Part shown: positions 49,530-57,808 of the stretch, piece after piece
How the letters are laid out: each line of letters starts with the position of its first letter
How positions within the stretch are numbered: the first letter of the stretch is position 1
DNA from: Albimonas sp963977235
GTDB lineage: Bacteria > Pseudomonadota > Alphaproteobacteria > Rhodobacterales > Rhodobacteraceae
Assembly: GCF_963977235.1 (NCBI RefSeq)
Contig: NZ_CAXBOD010000002.1
Coordinates: forward strand, 248,001 to 312,000
Direction of reading: 5' to 3'
Length of the DNA stretch: 64,000 nucleotides
Translations under genes and position numbers: made by a program
The notes under the pieces: generated by a model
Databases searched by the model: none
Seen by the model: only the letters and a program-made list of their open reading frames with translations
What the model was told of the DNA's origin: nothing

Positions 49530-52007
49530 TCACTGGGTCACCCCCGGCTTGGCGGCGTCGCGCTTGCCGGCCTCGGAGTCGCGCTTGCGCAGGGCCTCGG
49601 CCTCGAGCGCGTCGATGCGCACCAGCACATCCTGGGCGCGGTCCTTCTGGGGGAAGTTCACCTGCTCCGACAGCTCGATCGCGCGCTGGATCTGCTGGCG
49701 GCCCTGGGCGAGCTGGCCGTTGGCGGCCAGCACCACGCCCAGGTGGTACTGGACCAGCGGGTTGGTGGGCAGGCCCTCGGCCGCGGCGCGCACGATCGGA
49801 AGCGCATCGGCGCTGCCGCCCGTCAGATGCAGCAGCCAGCCGTAGGTGTCCATCAGGTGCGGCTGCTTGGAGTCGCGGAACCGCTTGGCGATGTTGAACG
49901 CCCGCTCGACCTGCGCGGGGTCGTCGGCGCGGTGGTCGGCCAGCAGCGAGGCGAAGTTGTTGGCCACCACGGCGGAGTTCGGCCGCTCGCGATACAGCTC
50001 GGCGTAGATCGCGATCGCCTCGTCGAAGTCGCCGGCATACTCCTGCTGCATCGCCTGGGTCAGGCGCAGGGCGATGTCGTCGTCGTTCATCGCCACGCCC
50101 TTCTCGAGGGCGGCCGACATCTCCTCGGTGCGGCCCATCGAGTTGTAAATGCGCGCGAGGCTGGCGTAGGCGGCGGCGTTGTCGGGCTCGAGCTCGATGG
50201 CGCGCTGCAGGTCTTCCTCGGCCAGCTCCAGCTCGCCGCGGCCCGAAAGGATCGAGGCGCGCAGCACCAGGGCGGTGGTGTCGTCGGGGTTCTCGGCCAG
50301 GCGCTGGTCGAGGAACCCGACCGCGCGCTGGATGTCGCCGCCGGCCAGCAGCGCGCGCACCAGCGAGATCAGGCCCGCGTCGCCGTCGCGGCCGTCGGTC
50401 ACCAGGCTCTCGAGGATGTCGGCGCTCTCGCCGAACTTGCGCTGGCCGAGCGCGGCGCCCGCCTCGATCCGGTCTGCGGCCTGGTCCTCGGGGTCCACGG
50501 CGCGCAGGCGCGCGGCGACCTGCTCGGCCGCGGTCCACTGCTGCTGACGCAGCTTGATCTGGGCCAGCGACATCAGCAGCGGGCGAAGGTCGCCCTTCCG
50601 CTTGATCGCGTCCATCAGCATGCTCTCGGCGATGTCGATCTTCTGCGCCTCGACCAGGGCCTGCACATAGCGCAGCACCACCGAGGGATCGTAGTCCGAG
50701 CGCTGCACCGCCTGGGCCATCCGCTCAAGCGCCAGCTCGCGGCTGCCGTCGCGCTCGTAGGCCGAGGCGAGCATCATCATCACCTGGACGTCGTCAGGCG
50801 CCACGTCCATCGCCACGCGCAGGTCGCGGATCGCCCGCTCGTTGTCGTCGACCACCAGATAGCGCGAGGCGCGCAGGGTCAGCGCCGCGGCGTTCTTCGG
50901 GTCGATCTGCAGCAGATCGCCCAGCAGCGCGTCGGCGGCCTCGTATTCCTCGTTGCGGATATGGATCTTGGCGCGCTCCATCGCCGCCTTGCCGCCGCCG
51001 TCGGTGCCCTTGTGCTCGGCCAGCACGCGGTCGAGCCGCTCGGCCGCCGCCGCCTCGTCGCCCTCGCGGATGTCGAGCGCGGCGATGGCGAGGTCGTATT
51101 CCACCAGCGAGTCGGGCTGCGCGGCCAGACGCACCAGCTCCTCGCGCGCCCGCGCCGGGCCGTGCGCCGAGTTCAGGAACCGCGCCACGTCGAGCGACTT
51201 CTGGAAGTCCTTGGGGTTGTTCTCGGCGATGGCGCGGTACTGGGCCTCGGCCGAGTCATACTCGTTGCGCAGCGTGTACCAGCGGGCCAGCGCCTCGCGG
51301 AAGCGGTCGGTCTTGGGGTAGTGCTCGACCAGCCGCTCGAGCTGCGGGCCGATGTCCTCGATGCGGCCCAGCTCTTCGAGCAGGCCCAGGCGGATCACGT
51401 TGAACGACAGGTCGCCCTCGTCGAGCGCCAGCCCCGCGTCGAGCACCTTGAGCGCCTCCTTGGGCTGATCCGCGTCCACGAGCCAGGCGACGCGCACCAG
51501 CCGCGCGGTGACCTGGGTGGGATCTTCCTCGAGCACCGCGTCGGCCATGGCCAGCGCTTCCTCGCGGTCGCCGCGCTTGTAGTCGATCGAGGCGCGGATG
51601 GCGCGGACGCGCACGTCATCGGGCCGATGCTCCATCGCCACCGAGACGTTGGCGTCGGCTTCGTCGAGCTGGTTGGCCACCAGCATGATCTCGGCCATGT
51701 CGATGCGCGCGTCCACGTGGTCGGGCTGCGTGCCCAGAATCGCGCGCAGCTGCCCGACGGCGCCGTTGATGTTGTTGGTCTGCTTGAAGAACTTCACCAG
51801 CTCGTAACGCGCGACGACGTTCTGGGGCTCCAGCTGGATCGCGTTGCGGAACTCGAGCTGCGCCTGGAAGGGCTTGCCTTCCTCCATCAGCGCGATGCCA
51901 CTGTCGAGATGGGCCTGGGCCCGCTCCTCGGCCGAATCGCATCCGACCAGCGTGGTCCCCACGGCAGCCGCGAGCAGCACCGAGAAAGCCCTGGCACGAA
52001 GTTTCAT
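49530..52007 (-). CDS. prsT: PrsT-type TPR-repeat lipoprotein
   Basis: 825 residues. A lipoprotein signal (FSVLLAAAVGTTLVGCDSAEE) with lipobox Cys near 23 is followed by about 20 TPR units, for example AQAHLDSGIALMEEGKPFQA, QLEFRNAIQLEPQNVVARY and EEDLQRAIELEPDNAAAYAS. Length, lipobox and repeat order match PrsT of exosortase-linked EPS loci. It would sit on the periplasmic side of a membrane as a scaffold for polysaccharide assembly or export. It is the first gene of the leftward operon. ATG 52007 is used; the open frame beyond it lacks support. Confidence 0.88.
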   Translation of the reverse strand: MKLRARAFSVLLAAAVGTTLVGCDSAEERAQAHLDSGIALMEEGKPFQAQLEFRNAIQLEPQNVVARYELVKFFKQTNNINGAVGQLRAILGTQPDHVDARIDMAEIMLVANQLDEADANVSVAMEHRPDDVRVRAIRASIDYKRGDREEALAMADAVLEEDPTQVTARLVRVAWLVDADQPKEALKVLDAGLALDEGDLSFNVIRLGLLEELGRIEDIGPQLERLVEHYPKTDRFREALARWYTLRNEYDSAEAQYRAIAENNPKDFQKSLDVARFLNSAHGPARAREELVRLAAQPDSLVEYDLAIAALDIREGDEAAAAERLDRVLAEHKGTDGGGKAAMERAKIHIRNEEYEAADALLGDLLQIDPKNAAALTLRASRYLVVDDNERAIRDLRVAMDVAPDDVQVMMMLASAYERDGSRELALERMAQAVQRSDYDPSVVLRYVQALVEAQKIDIAESMLMDAIKRKGDLRPLLMSLAQIKLRQQQWTAAEQVAARLRAVDPEDQAADRIEAGAALGQRKFGESADILESLVTDGRDGDAGLISLVRALLAGGDIQRAVGFLDQRLAENPDDTTALVLRASILSGRGELELAEEDLQRAIELEPDNAAAYASLARIYNSMGRTEEMSAALEKGVAMNDDDIALRLTQAMQQEYAGDFDEAIAIYAELYRERPNSAVVANNFASLLADHRADDPAQVERAFNIAKRFRDSKQPHLMDTYGWLLHLTGGSADALPIVRAAAEGLPTNPLVQYHLGVVLAANGQLAQGRQQIQRAIELSEQVNFPQKDRAQDVLVRIDALEAEALRKRDSEAGKRDAAKPGVTQ

Positions 52008-52443
52008 GTCGCCTGCATCCCCAAACACGGAACCTCTCCGGTCTGCTGCCGGTCCGATTCCCCCAGAGCACGGCGCTCTCGCCTCCGTGCTTCGCACTCG
52101 CAATCCGACGACCCCGCGTTTCCCCACTGCGACGCCGCGAGTCGTCATGCCGCTCTCCCTACACCGTTTAACCTGCATTCAGCCGTAATTCCAAGCCGAA
52201 CACGCTTGCAAACCGCGGCGAACCGGCACGTAAATGCTGATTCCACGGTCAATCTCTCGCGACCTCGGGCCGTGCGGGGGGCGGGCCTGGCTCGCCTGCC
52301 GCGCGTACGGGAGCCGCCGCCCTCGCCGCCGCTCGCGCGCGGCGTCTCCTCGGCGCCCGCGTCCGGCCGTTGCGGGGCGCCGCGCGGGCCGCTAGCCTCT
52401 CGCGGCGGCCGCGGGGGGGACCGGGGCGGCGTCAGGAGGCGTC
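52008..52443. promoter_or_regulatory. Divergent control region, prsT / RTX protease
   Basis: 436 bases without a gene. The central 52150-52260 is AT-richer than the genome norm and holds a candidate promoter for prsT (separate entry). The right part (52260-52440) is GC-rich with no obvious signal. Confidence 0.4.
52166..52194 (-). promoter_or_regulatory. Candidate sigma-70 promoter of prsT
   Basis: Minus-strand TTGGAA (52194-52189), a 17-base spacer and TTAAAC (52171-52166). The match is moderate and the leader would be about 155 bases. Confidence 0.35.
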
Positions 52444-53619
52444 ATGGCGTTCGCAAGGCGGCTTTCAGCCCGACAGCTCGAGTCGCGGGTCGAGGCCCTG
52501 TCCTATCAGGGCGGTCCGCGCCCCGAAGGCGCGACCTTCGTCTATTCGTTCGAATCGAAGGCCGATCCCGAGGCGCCGTTCGCGGACAGCATCTCCCAAC
52601 ATCGCGGCTGGACCAAGGCGGGCAAGATCGCGGCGAAGGCGGCGATGGAGGCGTTCGAAGACGCGCTCGACATCGTCTTCCGCCCCGCCCGCAAGGGCCA
52701 GGAGGCCGACGTCAAGTTCTTCCGGGCCGACGACCTGGGCGGCGCCGGGGGGCTCGGCAGCTTCCGCTACCAGGGCGAGGACTGGGACGGCTATGTCGCC
52801 ATGCGGACCGACACGGCGACCGACCACGGCCTGCTGATGCACGAGATCGGCCACGCCCTGGCCCTCAAGCATCCCGGCGACTACGGCGGCGCGCCGCGCC
52901 CCTACCTGCCGGCCCGCGAGGACACCACCGACCTGACCGTGATGTCCTACAACGACGGCCGCCACGATCCTGCGACGCTGATGCTCTACGACATCGCCGC
53001 GCTGCAGGACCGCTGGGGCGAGAACGCGCGCGCCCACCTCGGCGCCACCCGCTGGACCGCGCCCGAGCCGGGCGAGTCCGCCGCGATCTGGGACGCGGGC
53101 GGGCGCGACCGGATCGTCCACACCGGCCCCGCGGACGCGGTCATCGACCTGCGGGAGGGGGCGTTCTCCTCGCTCGGCGCGCGCGCCAACCTCTCGATCG
53201 CCTATGGCGTGACCATCGAGGCCGCGATCGGCGGGGGCGGCGACGACCGGCTGGTGGGCAATGCCGCGCGCAACACGCTCAAGGGCGGGGGCGGCGACGA
53301 CGCGCTGCGCGGCGGCGGGCGCAAGGACAAGCTGGTCGGCGGAGCGGGCGAGGACCTGCTGGACGGGCAGGGGGGCGACGACCGGCTCAAGGGCGGGCCC
53401 GGCGTGGACGAGTTCCGCTATGCGCGGGGCGCGGGCGCGGACGTGATCGTCGACTTCGAGGCGGGCGAGACGGTGCGGATGGCCGGGATCAAGGCCTTCG
53501 CCAAGCTCGACATCGCCGACGAGGGCGGCGACGCCCGGGTGACCGCCAGAGGCGTCGACCTGCTGCTCAAGGACGTGGCGGCCGGGGATCTCGACGCCGG
53601 CGACTTCCAGTTCGTCTGA
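52444..53619 (+). CDS. Serralysin-like RTX zinc metalloprotease
   Basis: 391 residues. Catalytic domain with HEIGHALALKHPGDY at 133-147 and the Met-turn VMSYND, both typical of serralysin (M10B). It is followed by three or four RTX nonapeptides (GGGGDDRLVGNAARNTLKG and so on) and an M10 C-terminal beta segment ending DFQFV, the type I secretion signal. There is no Sec signal. It is probably secreted in a calcium-activated form. It stands divergent from prsT and shares no operon with an exporter. The upstream GGGGCGGCGTCAGGAGG carries the SD. Confidence 0.9.
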   Translation: MAFARRLSARQLESRVEALSYQGGPRPEGATFVYSFESKADPEAPFADSISQHRGWTKAGKIAAKAAMEAFEDALDIVFRPARKGQEADVKFFRADDLGGAGGLGSFRYQGEDWDGYVAMRTDTATDHGLLMHEIGHALALKHPGDYGGAPRPYLPAREDTTDLTVMSYNDGRHDPATLMLYDIAALQDRWGENARAHLGATRWTAPEPGESAAIWDAGGRDRIVHTGPADAVIDLREGAFSSLGARANLSIAYGVTIEAAIGGGGDDRLVGNAARNTLKGGGGDDALRGGGRKDKLVGGAGEDLLDGQGGDDRLKGGPGVDEFRYARGAGADVIVDFEAGETVRMAGIKAFAKLDIADEGGDARVTARGVDLLLKDVAAGDLDAGDFQFV

Positions 53620-53636
53620 CGCCCCCGGCAACGCGA

Positions 53637-53660
53637 ACGGCCGCCCCGAGGGGCGGCCGT
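53637..53660. terminator. Bidirectional terminator
   Basis: ACGGCCGCCCC / GGGGCGGCCGT between the convergent protease and binding-protein genes. A short GGCGCA triplicate repeat follows at 53664-53687. Confidence 0.7.
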
Positions 53661-53689
53661 GGCGGCGCAGGCGCAGGCGCAGGCGTGCC

Positions 53690-54667
53690 TCAGTCGAGGG
53701 TCACCGCCTCGGCGTCGGAGGCCGCCAGCGGCGCCTCGTCGAAGGCCTGGCGCACGCTCTCGAGCGAGGGGGCCTCGGCCTTGACGATGCCCTTGCCCAC
53801 GATCCAGGCGGCCTCGTCCACGATCAGCTCCAGCAGTTCGCGGTCCAGCTCGAGGCCGATCTCGACCTCCGACCAGATCGCCTCGAGCGCCGCCTTGGGC
53901 ATGGCGCCCTGCAGGTTCGCGAGCACCGCGTCCTGCGCGGCCGAGGGATCGGCGGCCACGTCCTCATCGGCCTTGACCAGCGCGTGCATGAAGGCGCTGA
54001 CCGCCTCGGGCCGGTCGCGCAGGGTCGCGCCGCTGGCCGACAGGATGTAGTGCGTCGTATAGCCCGGCGCCTTGAGCTCGACGTAGTCGTCGCCCAGCGC
54101 CTGCCTGGCCGCGGGGTAGAAGGTCGGGAAGGTGACCATCGCGTCGACGTCGCCCCGCGCCACCGCCGGCGCAAGGTCCGCGGGCCCGGCGTTGATCACG
54201 GTGGCCGTCACGCCGGCCCCCTCCAGCACCTTGGAGAGGTAATAGTCGACGTTGGTGCCCAGCACCGTGCCGATGTTGCGCCCCGAGAGGTCGGCGGGCG
54301 AGGCCAGCGGCCCGGCCTTTGCGTTGCCGATCACGCGCGAGCCGCGGAACCGCGCCAGATCGCCGATCACCTTGAAGTCCTGCGCGCGAAGCACGCCCAC
54401 CGCGGCGGGGAACTCGGCCATGAAGGCGACGTCCACCTGGCCGCCGATCAGCGCCTCGAACCCCTCGCGGCCCGAGGGGAAGGAGACGATCTCGACGTCG
54501 ACGCCGGCCTCCTCGAAGTAACCCTTGGCCAGCGCCACGTCGACCTGCGGGGTCTGGGGGTTGGGGGTCCAGGCGAAGACCAGCTTCTCGGCCGCGACGG
54601 CGGGAAGCGAGAGAGCGGGAAGCGACAGGGCGGCGGCCGCGACGGCGGCCAGGAAAGCGCGTTTCAT
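53690..54667 (-). CDS. ABC substrate-binding protein, taurine/sulfonate/nitrate (NMT1-like) type
   Basis: 325 residues. Sec signal (FLAAVAAAALSLPALSLPAVA), then KLVFAWTPNPQTPQVDVALAKGYF, GGQVDVAFMAEFPAAVGVL and DLSGRNIGTVLGTNVDYYLSKVL. This is the SsuA/TauA fold. The signal region has an unusual duplication (LSLPALSLPA). It is the last gene of a four-gene leftward operon with ATPase, permease and an arylsulfotransferase-like gene, which hints at sulfonate or sulfate ester uptake. The ligand is unknown. Confidence 0.88.
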   Translation of the reverse strand: MKRAFLAAVAAAALSLPALSLPAVAAEKLVFAWTPNPQTPQVDVALAKGYFEEAGVDVEIVSFPSGREGFEALIGGQVDVAFMAEFPAAVGVLRAQDFKVIGDLARFRGSRVIGNAKAGPLASPADLSGRNIGTVLGTNVDYYLSKVLEGAGVTATVINAGPADLAPAVARGDVDAMVTFPTFYPAARQALGDDYVELKAPGYTTHYILSASGATLRDRPEAVSAFMHALVKADEDVAADPSAAQDAVLANLQGAMPKAALEAIWSEVEIGLELDRELLELIVDEAAWIVGKGIVKAEAPSLESVRQAFDEAPLAASDAEAVTLD

Positions 54668-54725
54668 GGTCGGTAGCTCCAGAAAGGGGACGTCGGGTCG
54701 ATCAGCGGGTCATTCTGCGGGTCGT

Positions 54726-55541
54726 TCAGGCCGCGAGCCGGGCCGGCTCGCCGCGCAGCAGGTCCAGGATCCGGGCGCGGGCGGCGAGCTGAACCTCGTC
54801 GAACCGCGCGGCGGACCGGGGGCGCGGCTGGTCGAGGGCGAGGCTCTCGACGATCCGGCCGGGGGCGGAGGACATCACGTGGATGCGATCGGCGAGCACC
54901 AGCGCCTCGTCCACGTCATGGGTGATGAACAGCACCGTGGCCCGGTGCGCCCGCCACACCCCGGTCAGCAGGTCGTGCATCCGCGCGCGGGTCTGGGCGT
55001 CGAGCGCGCCGAAGGGCTCGTCCATCAACAGCGCCTTGGGCCCGCCCGCGAAGGTGCGCGCGATCGCCACGCGCTGCTTCATGCCGCCCGAGAGCTGGCC
55101 GGGATACTTCCGCTCCTGCCCCGCGAGGCCCACCTCGGCCAGCGCGGCGCGGGCGCGGGCCTCGAGCTCGGCCTTGGGCAGACCCAGCCGGCGCAGCGCG
55201 AACTTCACGTTGCCCAGCGCCGAGAACCAGGGGAACAGGGCGTATTGCTGGAAGATCACGCCGACCTCGGGGTCGGGGCCGGTCACCGGGCGGCCGTCGA
55301 TCCGGATCTCGCCCTCCGTGGGGGCGAGGAACCCGGCCGCGGCGTTCATCAGCGTGGACTTGCCGCAGCCCGAGGGGCCGATGATCGCGGTGAAGGTCCC
55401 CGGCTCCAGCGTCAGCGTGGTGGGGGTCAGGGCCCGGGTCACGCCGCCCTTGCCCGGGAAGTCGATCGCCACGCGGTCGATCTCGACCCGACCGCGCTCG
55501 GGGGGGCGGGTCCCGGGGGCGTCTTCGGAGGTCACGGTCAT
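54726..55541 (-). CDS. ABC importer ATPase, SsuB/TauB type
   Basis: 271 residues. Walker A GPSGCGKSTLMNAAAG, Q-loop VIFQQYALFPW, signature LSGGMKQRVAIARTF, Walker B ALLMDEPFGALDAQTR and FITHDVDEALVLADR. ATG 55541 overlaps the permease stop as TGATG, so the two are translationally coupled. It supplies ATP hydrolysis for the importer. A 58-bp gap precedes the binding-protein gene. Confidence 0.93.
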   Translation of the reverse strand: MTVTSEDAPGTRPPERGRVEIDRVAIDFPGKGGVTRALTPTTLTLEPGTFTAIIGPSGCGKSTLMNAAAGFLAPTEGEIRIDGRPVTGPDPEVGVIFQQYALFPWFSALGNVKFALRRLGLPKAELEARARAALAEVGLAGQERKYPGQLSGGMKQRVAIARTFAGGPKALLMDEPFGALDAQTRARMHDLLTGVWRAHRATVLFITHDVDEALVLADRIHVMSSAPGRIVESLALDQPRPRSAARFDEVQLAARARILDLLRGEPARLAA

Positions 55542-56503
55542 CACGCCTGCTCCCAGTGCACGAGGCGCCGCGAGATGCGGTGCACGATCTGGTCCACGAC
55601 CGCGCCGGCGAGGCCAAGCACGATCAGAAGGGCGAACATCCGGTCGGTGCGCACATACTGGCGCGCCTCCTGCAGCCGATAGCCGATGCCAGACGAGGCG
55701 CCGGTCAGCTCGGCCGCCACCAGGCTCAGCAGCGCCAGCGCCACCCCCAGCCGCAGCCCCGCCACGATGTGCGGGGCGGCCGCGGGGATCACCACCTGCA
55801 CGAACTCCCGCAGGCGCGAGGCCCCGAGCGAGCGCGAGGCCCGGATGTAGATCTCCGGCACGTACTGCATGCCGTGATGGGTGTTGAACCACACCGTCAG
55901 GAACACCGTGTAGGCGATGACGAAGTGTTTCGAGCTTTCGCCGATGCCGAACCAGACGATGGCGACGGGCACCAGCGCGATGGCCGGGATCGGGCGCATC
56001 AGGGTCAGGAACGGCCCCAGCAGCGTCTGGAACATCGCCGTGCGCCCGGTGGCGAGCCCCAGGGTCACGCCCAGCGCGGCGCCGATGGCGAAGCCGATGG
56101 CCGCGCGGCTGAGCGAGATCGCGAGGTCCTGGGCCAGAACCCCCTGCTCGGCCATCTCGACGAAGGCCTGCACCACGGTCCAGGGGGCGGGGAACAGCGC
56201 CTCGTTCACCGAGCCCGAGGCCGAGGCCCCCGCCCAGATCGCCAGCACGAAGCCCAGGCTGACCGCAGGGCGCAGCGGCCCGGCCAGGGTGCGCCCGACC
56301 GCCGGCATCCGCGCGGCGAGGGAGGCGCGGGGCGCTTTCGCGTCCGCCCGATGGGCCGCAGCCGGGTCGCCCCGACCGGTCGCAGATGTGTCGCCCCGAC
56401 CGGCCGCCGCCGGGTCGGCCCTGCGGGCCGCGTCCGGGGCGAGGTGTCGGGCCGGTTCCGCGGCAGGGGGGCGTTGATCGGTCATCCTCTCCACTAAAGC
56501 CAT
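55541..56503 (-). CDS. ABC importer permease, SsuC/TauC type
   Basis: 320 residues. The N-terminal 65 are disordered with repeats of GRGD and PAAA-like words, then six membrane helices (SLGFVLAIWAGASASGSV and on). The EAA loop is YIRASRSLGASRLREFVQVVIPAAAPHI. ATG 56503 has AAGGA seven bases upstream and overlaps the end of the arylsulfotransferase gene by ten bases; ATG 56485 is an alternative. It pairs with the SsuB-like ATPase that overlaps its stop. Confidence 0.9.
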   Translation of the reverse strand: MALVERMTDQRPPAAEPARHLAPDAARRADPAAAGRGDTSATGRGDPAAAHRADAKAPRASLAARMPAVGRTLAGPLRPAVSLGFVLAIWAGASASGSVNEALFPAPWTVVQAFVEMAEQGVLAQDLAISLSRAAIGFAIGAALGVTLGLATGRTAMFQTLLGPFLTLMRPIPAIALVPVAIVWFGIGESSKHFVIAYTVFLTVWFNTHHGMQYVPEIYIRASRSLGASRLREFVQVVIPAAAPHIVAGLRLGVALALLSLVAAELTGASSGIGYRLQEARQYVRTDRMFALLIVLGLAGAVVDQIVHRISRRLVHWEQA

Positions 56504-57624
56504 GGCACGTCCTTCCGATCATAGCGGTAGGCGCGAAACACGCTGTTGTGATGACCGCCGATCATCCGATCCATGCCCGGCTCGGGATAGGGGCCGAATT
56601 CGGGGATGACGAATTCCCAGACCACCTCGCCCTCGGGCGTCACCTCGAACAGGCGCCCGGTCGAGGATTCGGTGATGAAGGTGTTCCCGTTCGCCAGCCG
56701 CTGCGCGCCGCCCATGTAGGGCGAGAAGAAGCTGGGCGCGTTGGGGTCCCGGTATTCCCAGACAATCGCGTTGGTCGCCGGATCGACCTCGATCACGCGC
56801 GAGAAGTGCGAGGACACGCCCGGCCGCATCGTGCCGTTGTCGAAGACCAGCACGTTGCCGGTCTCCAGCTCGACCGGCGTATGCTGCTGGGCGAGCACGT
56901 CCTGTCCGATGACCCAGGCCACCGCCCCGGTGTCGCGACGCACCGCGATCACGCCCGAGGTGGTGCGCAGGCTCATCAGCACCAGCCCCTCGCGCGCGTC
57001 CCACAGTCCGTTGATCATCGGCCAGTGCTGCAGATCGAAGACCGGCTGGGTGGGGAAGTCCTCGGGGCGCAGATGCTCCCAGCTCCTCCACTCCCACACC
57101 GTCTCGCCGTCGCGGTTCACCTGGCGGACCACGTCGCCGTAGACCCGGGCGCCGGGCGCGCCGCCCAGGCGACGGACCGTGTCCTCGGGCAGGGGGTGGG
57201 CGGCGGTGTAGAGGATGTCGCCGTTGGCCAGCCACTGCGCGTCGTGGTGGTGGGCGGGGTCGACGTGGCGGCGGACGATCTCGCCGTCGGGCGCCACCTC
57301 CATGAAGTCGCCGCCGCGCCACAGCGGCCAGATCGGGTACAGGATCGGCCCCTCCTGGCAGGAGCCGTTGTAGCCCAGGTTCCCGTTGCCCAGCAGCACC
57401 GCATGGCGGCCGGGGCGCACCGGCAGGGTCCAGCGATGGACCTCGCGGCCCTCCTCGTCGATCAGCTTCGCCAGCCCGCCCGCGGTCTGCGGCGCATAGA
57501 GGGTCAGCCCCCCGAAGCTGCGCGCGGGATCGTTGCAGGTCAGCCCGGTCAGGCGCCTTCGGAAGGTCACCTGGTCAGGGGCCGCGCCGGATGCGACTTG
57601 CGTTATGGGGAGGGTGCGGGTCAT
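56494..57624 (-). CDS. Arylsulfotransferase (ASST)-family protein, no signal peptide
   Basis: 376 residues built of beta-propeller-like repeats: GGLAKLIDEEGREVHRW, GEIVRRHVDPAHHHDAQWL, GNTFITESSTGRLFEVTPEGE and GAVAWVIG. His residues cluster in DPAHHHDAQW, QQHTPVELE and the C-terminal GGHHNSVFRAY. PAPS-independent arylsulfate sulfotransferases of this type transfer sulfate between phenols using an active-site His. Most bacterial ones are exported, but this one has no signal peptide. It is the first gene of an importer operon, so it may use the imported compound. The start at 57624 has GGAGG upstream. Confidence 0.82.
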   Translation of the reverse strand: MTRTLPITQVASGAAPDQVTFRRRLTGLTCNDPARSFGGLTLYAPQTAGGLAKLIDEEGREVHRWTLPVRPGRHAVLLGNGNLGYNGSCQEGPILYPIWPLWRGGDFMEVAPDGEIVRRHVDPAHHHDAQWLANGDILYTAAHPLPEDTVRRLGGAPGARVYGDVVRQVNRDGETVWEWRSWEHLRPEDFPTQPVFDLQHWPMINGLWDAREGLVLMSLRTTSGVIAVRRDTGAVAWVIGQDVLAQQHTPVELETGNVLVFDNGTMRPGVSSHFSRVIEVDPATNAIVWEYRDPNAPSFFSPYMGGAQRLANGNTFITESSTGRLFEVTPEGEVVWEFVIPEFGPYPEPGMDRMIGGHHNSVFRAYRYDRKDVPWL

Positions 57625-57678
57625 CTGTCTCGGCCTCCAGTTGCGCGCTTGCGCGGCGGGCAAAACGATTTGTCAGGT

Positions 57679-57699
57679 CCAGAAAAAACGATTTTCTGG
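57679..57699. promoter_or_regulatory. LacI-type operator candidate 1
   Basis: CCAGAAAA-AACGA-TTTTCTGG, a perfect 8-bp inverted repeat containing AAAACGATTT. The decamer AAAACGATTT also occurs at 57662-57671. It is AT-rich in a very GC-rich genome and lies between the divergent LacI and arylsulfotransferase genes. Confidence 0.6.
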
Positions 57700-57744
57700 T
57701 CTGGTGTGAAGCAAAAACCGCCAGACGGCGGCATATTCCGCGTT

Positions 57745-57763
57745 CTGCACAAACTGTGTGCAG
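57745..57763. promoter_or_regulatory. LacI-region operator candidate 2
   Basis: CTGCACA-AACTG-TGTGCAG, a perfect 7-bp inverted repeat 46 bases upstream of the LacI start. Confidence 0.5.
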
Positions 57764-57808
57764 AGTTTGGGCGTTTGGCGAGCGGAATCTGATCGGGAAC
57801 GGGTGCGC

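Noticed and set aside
48369..54050. A plus-strand open frame of almost 1,900 codons across the prsT region
   Set aside because: It is antisense to the clear ATPase and PrsT genes, has no domain and crosses the RTX protease in another frame. It reflects lack of stop codons in GC-rich DNA.
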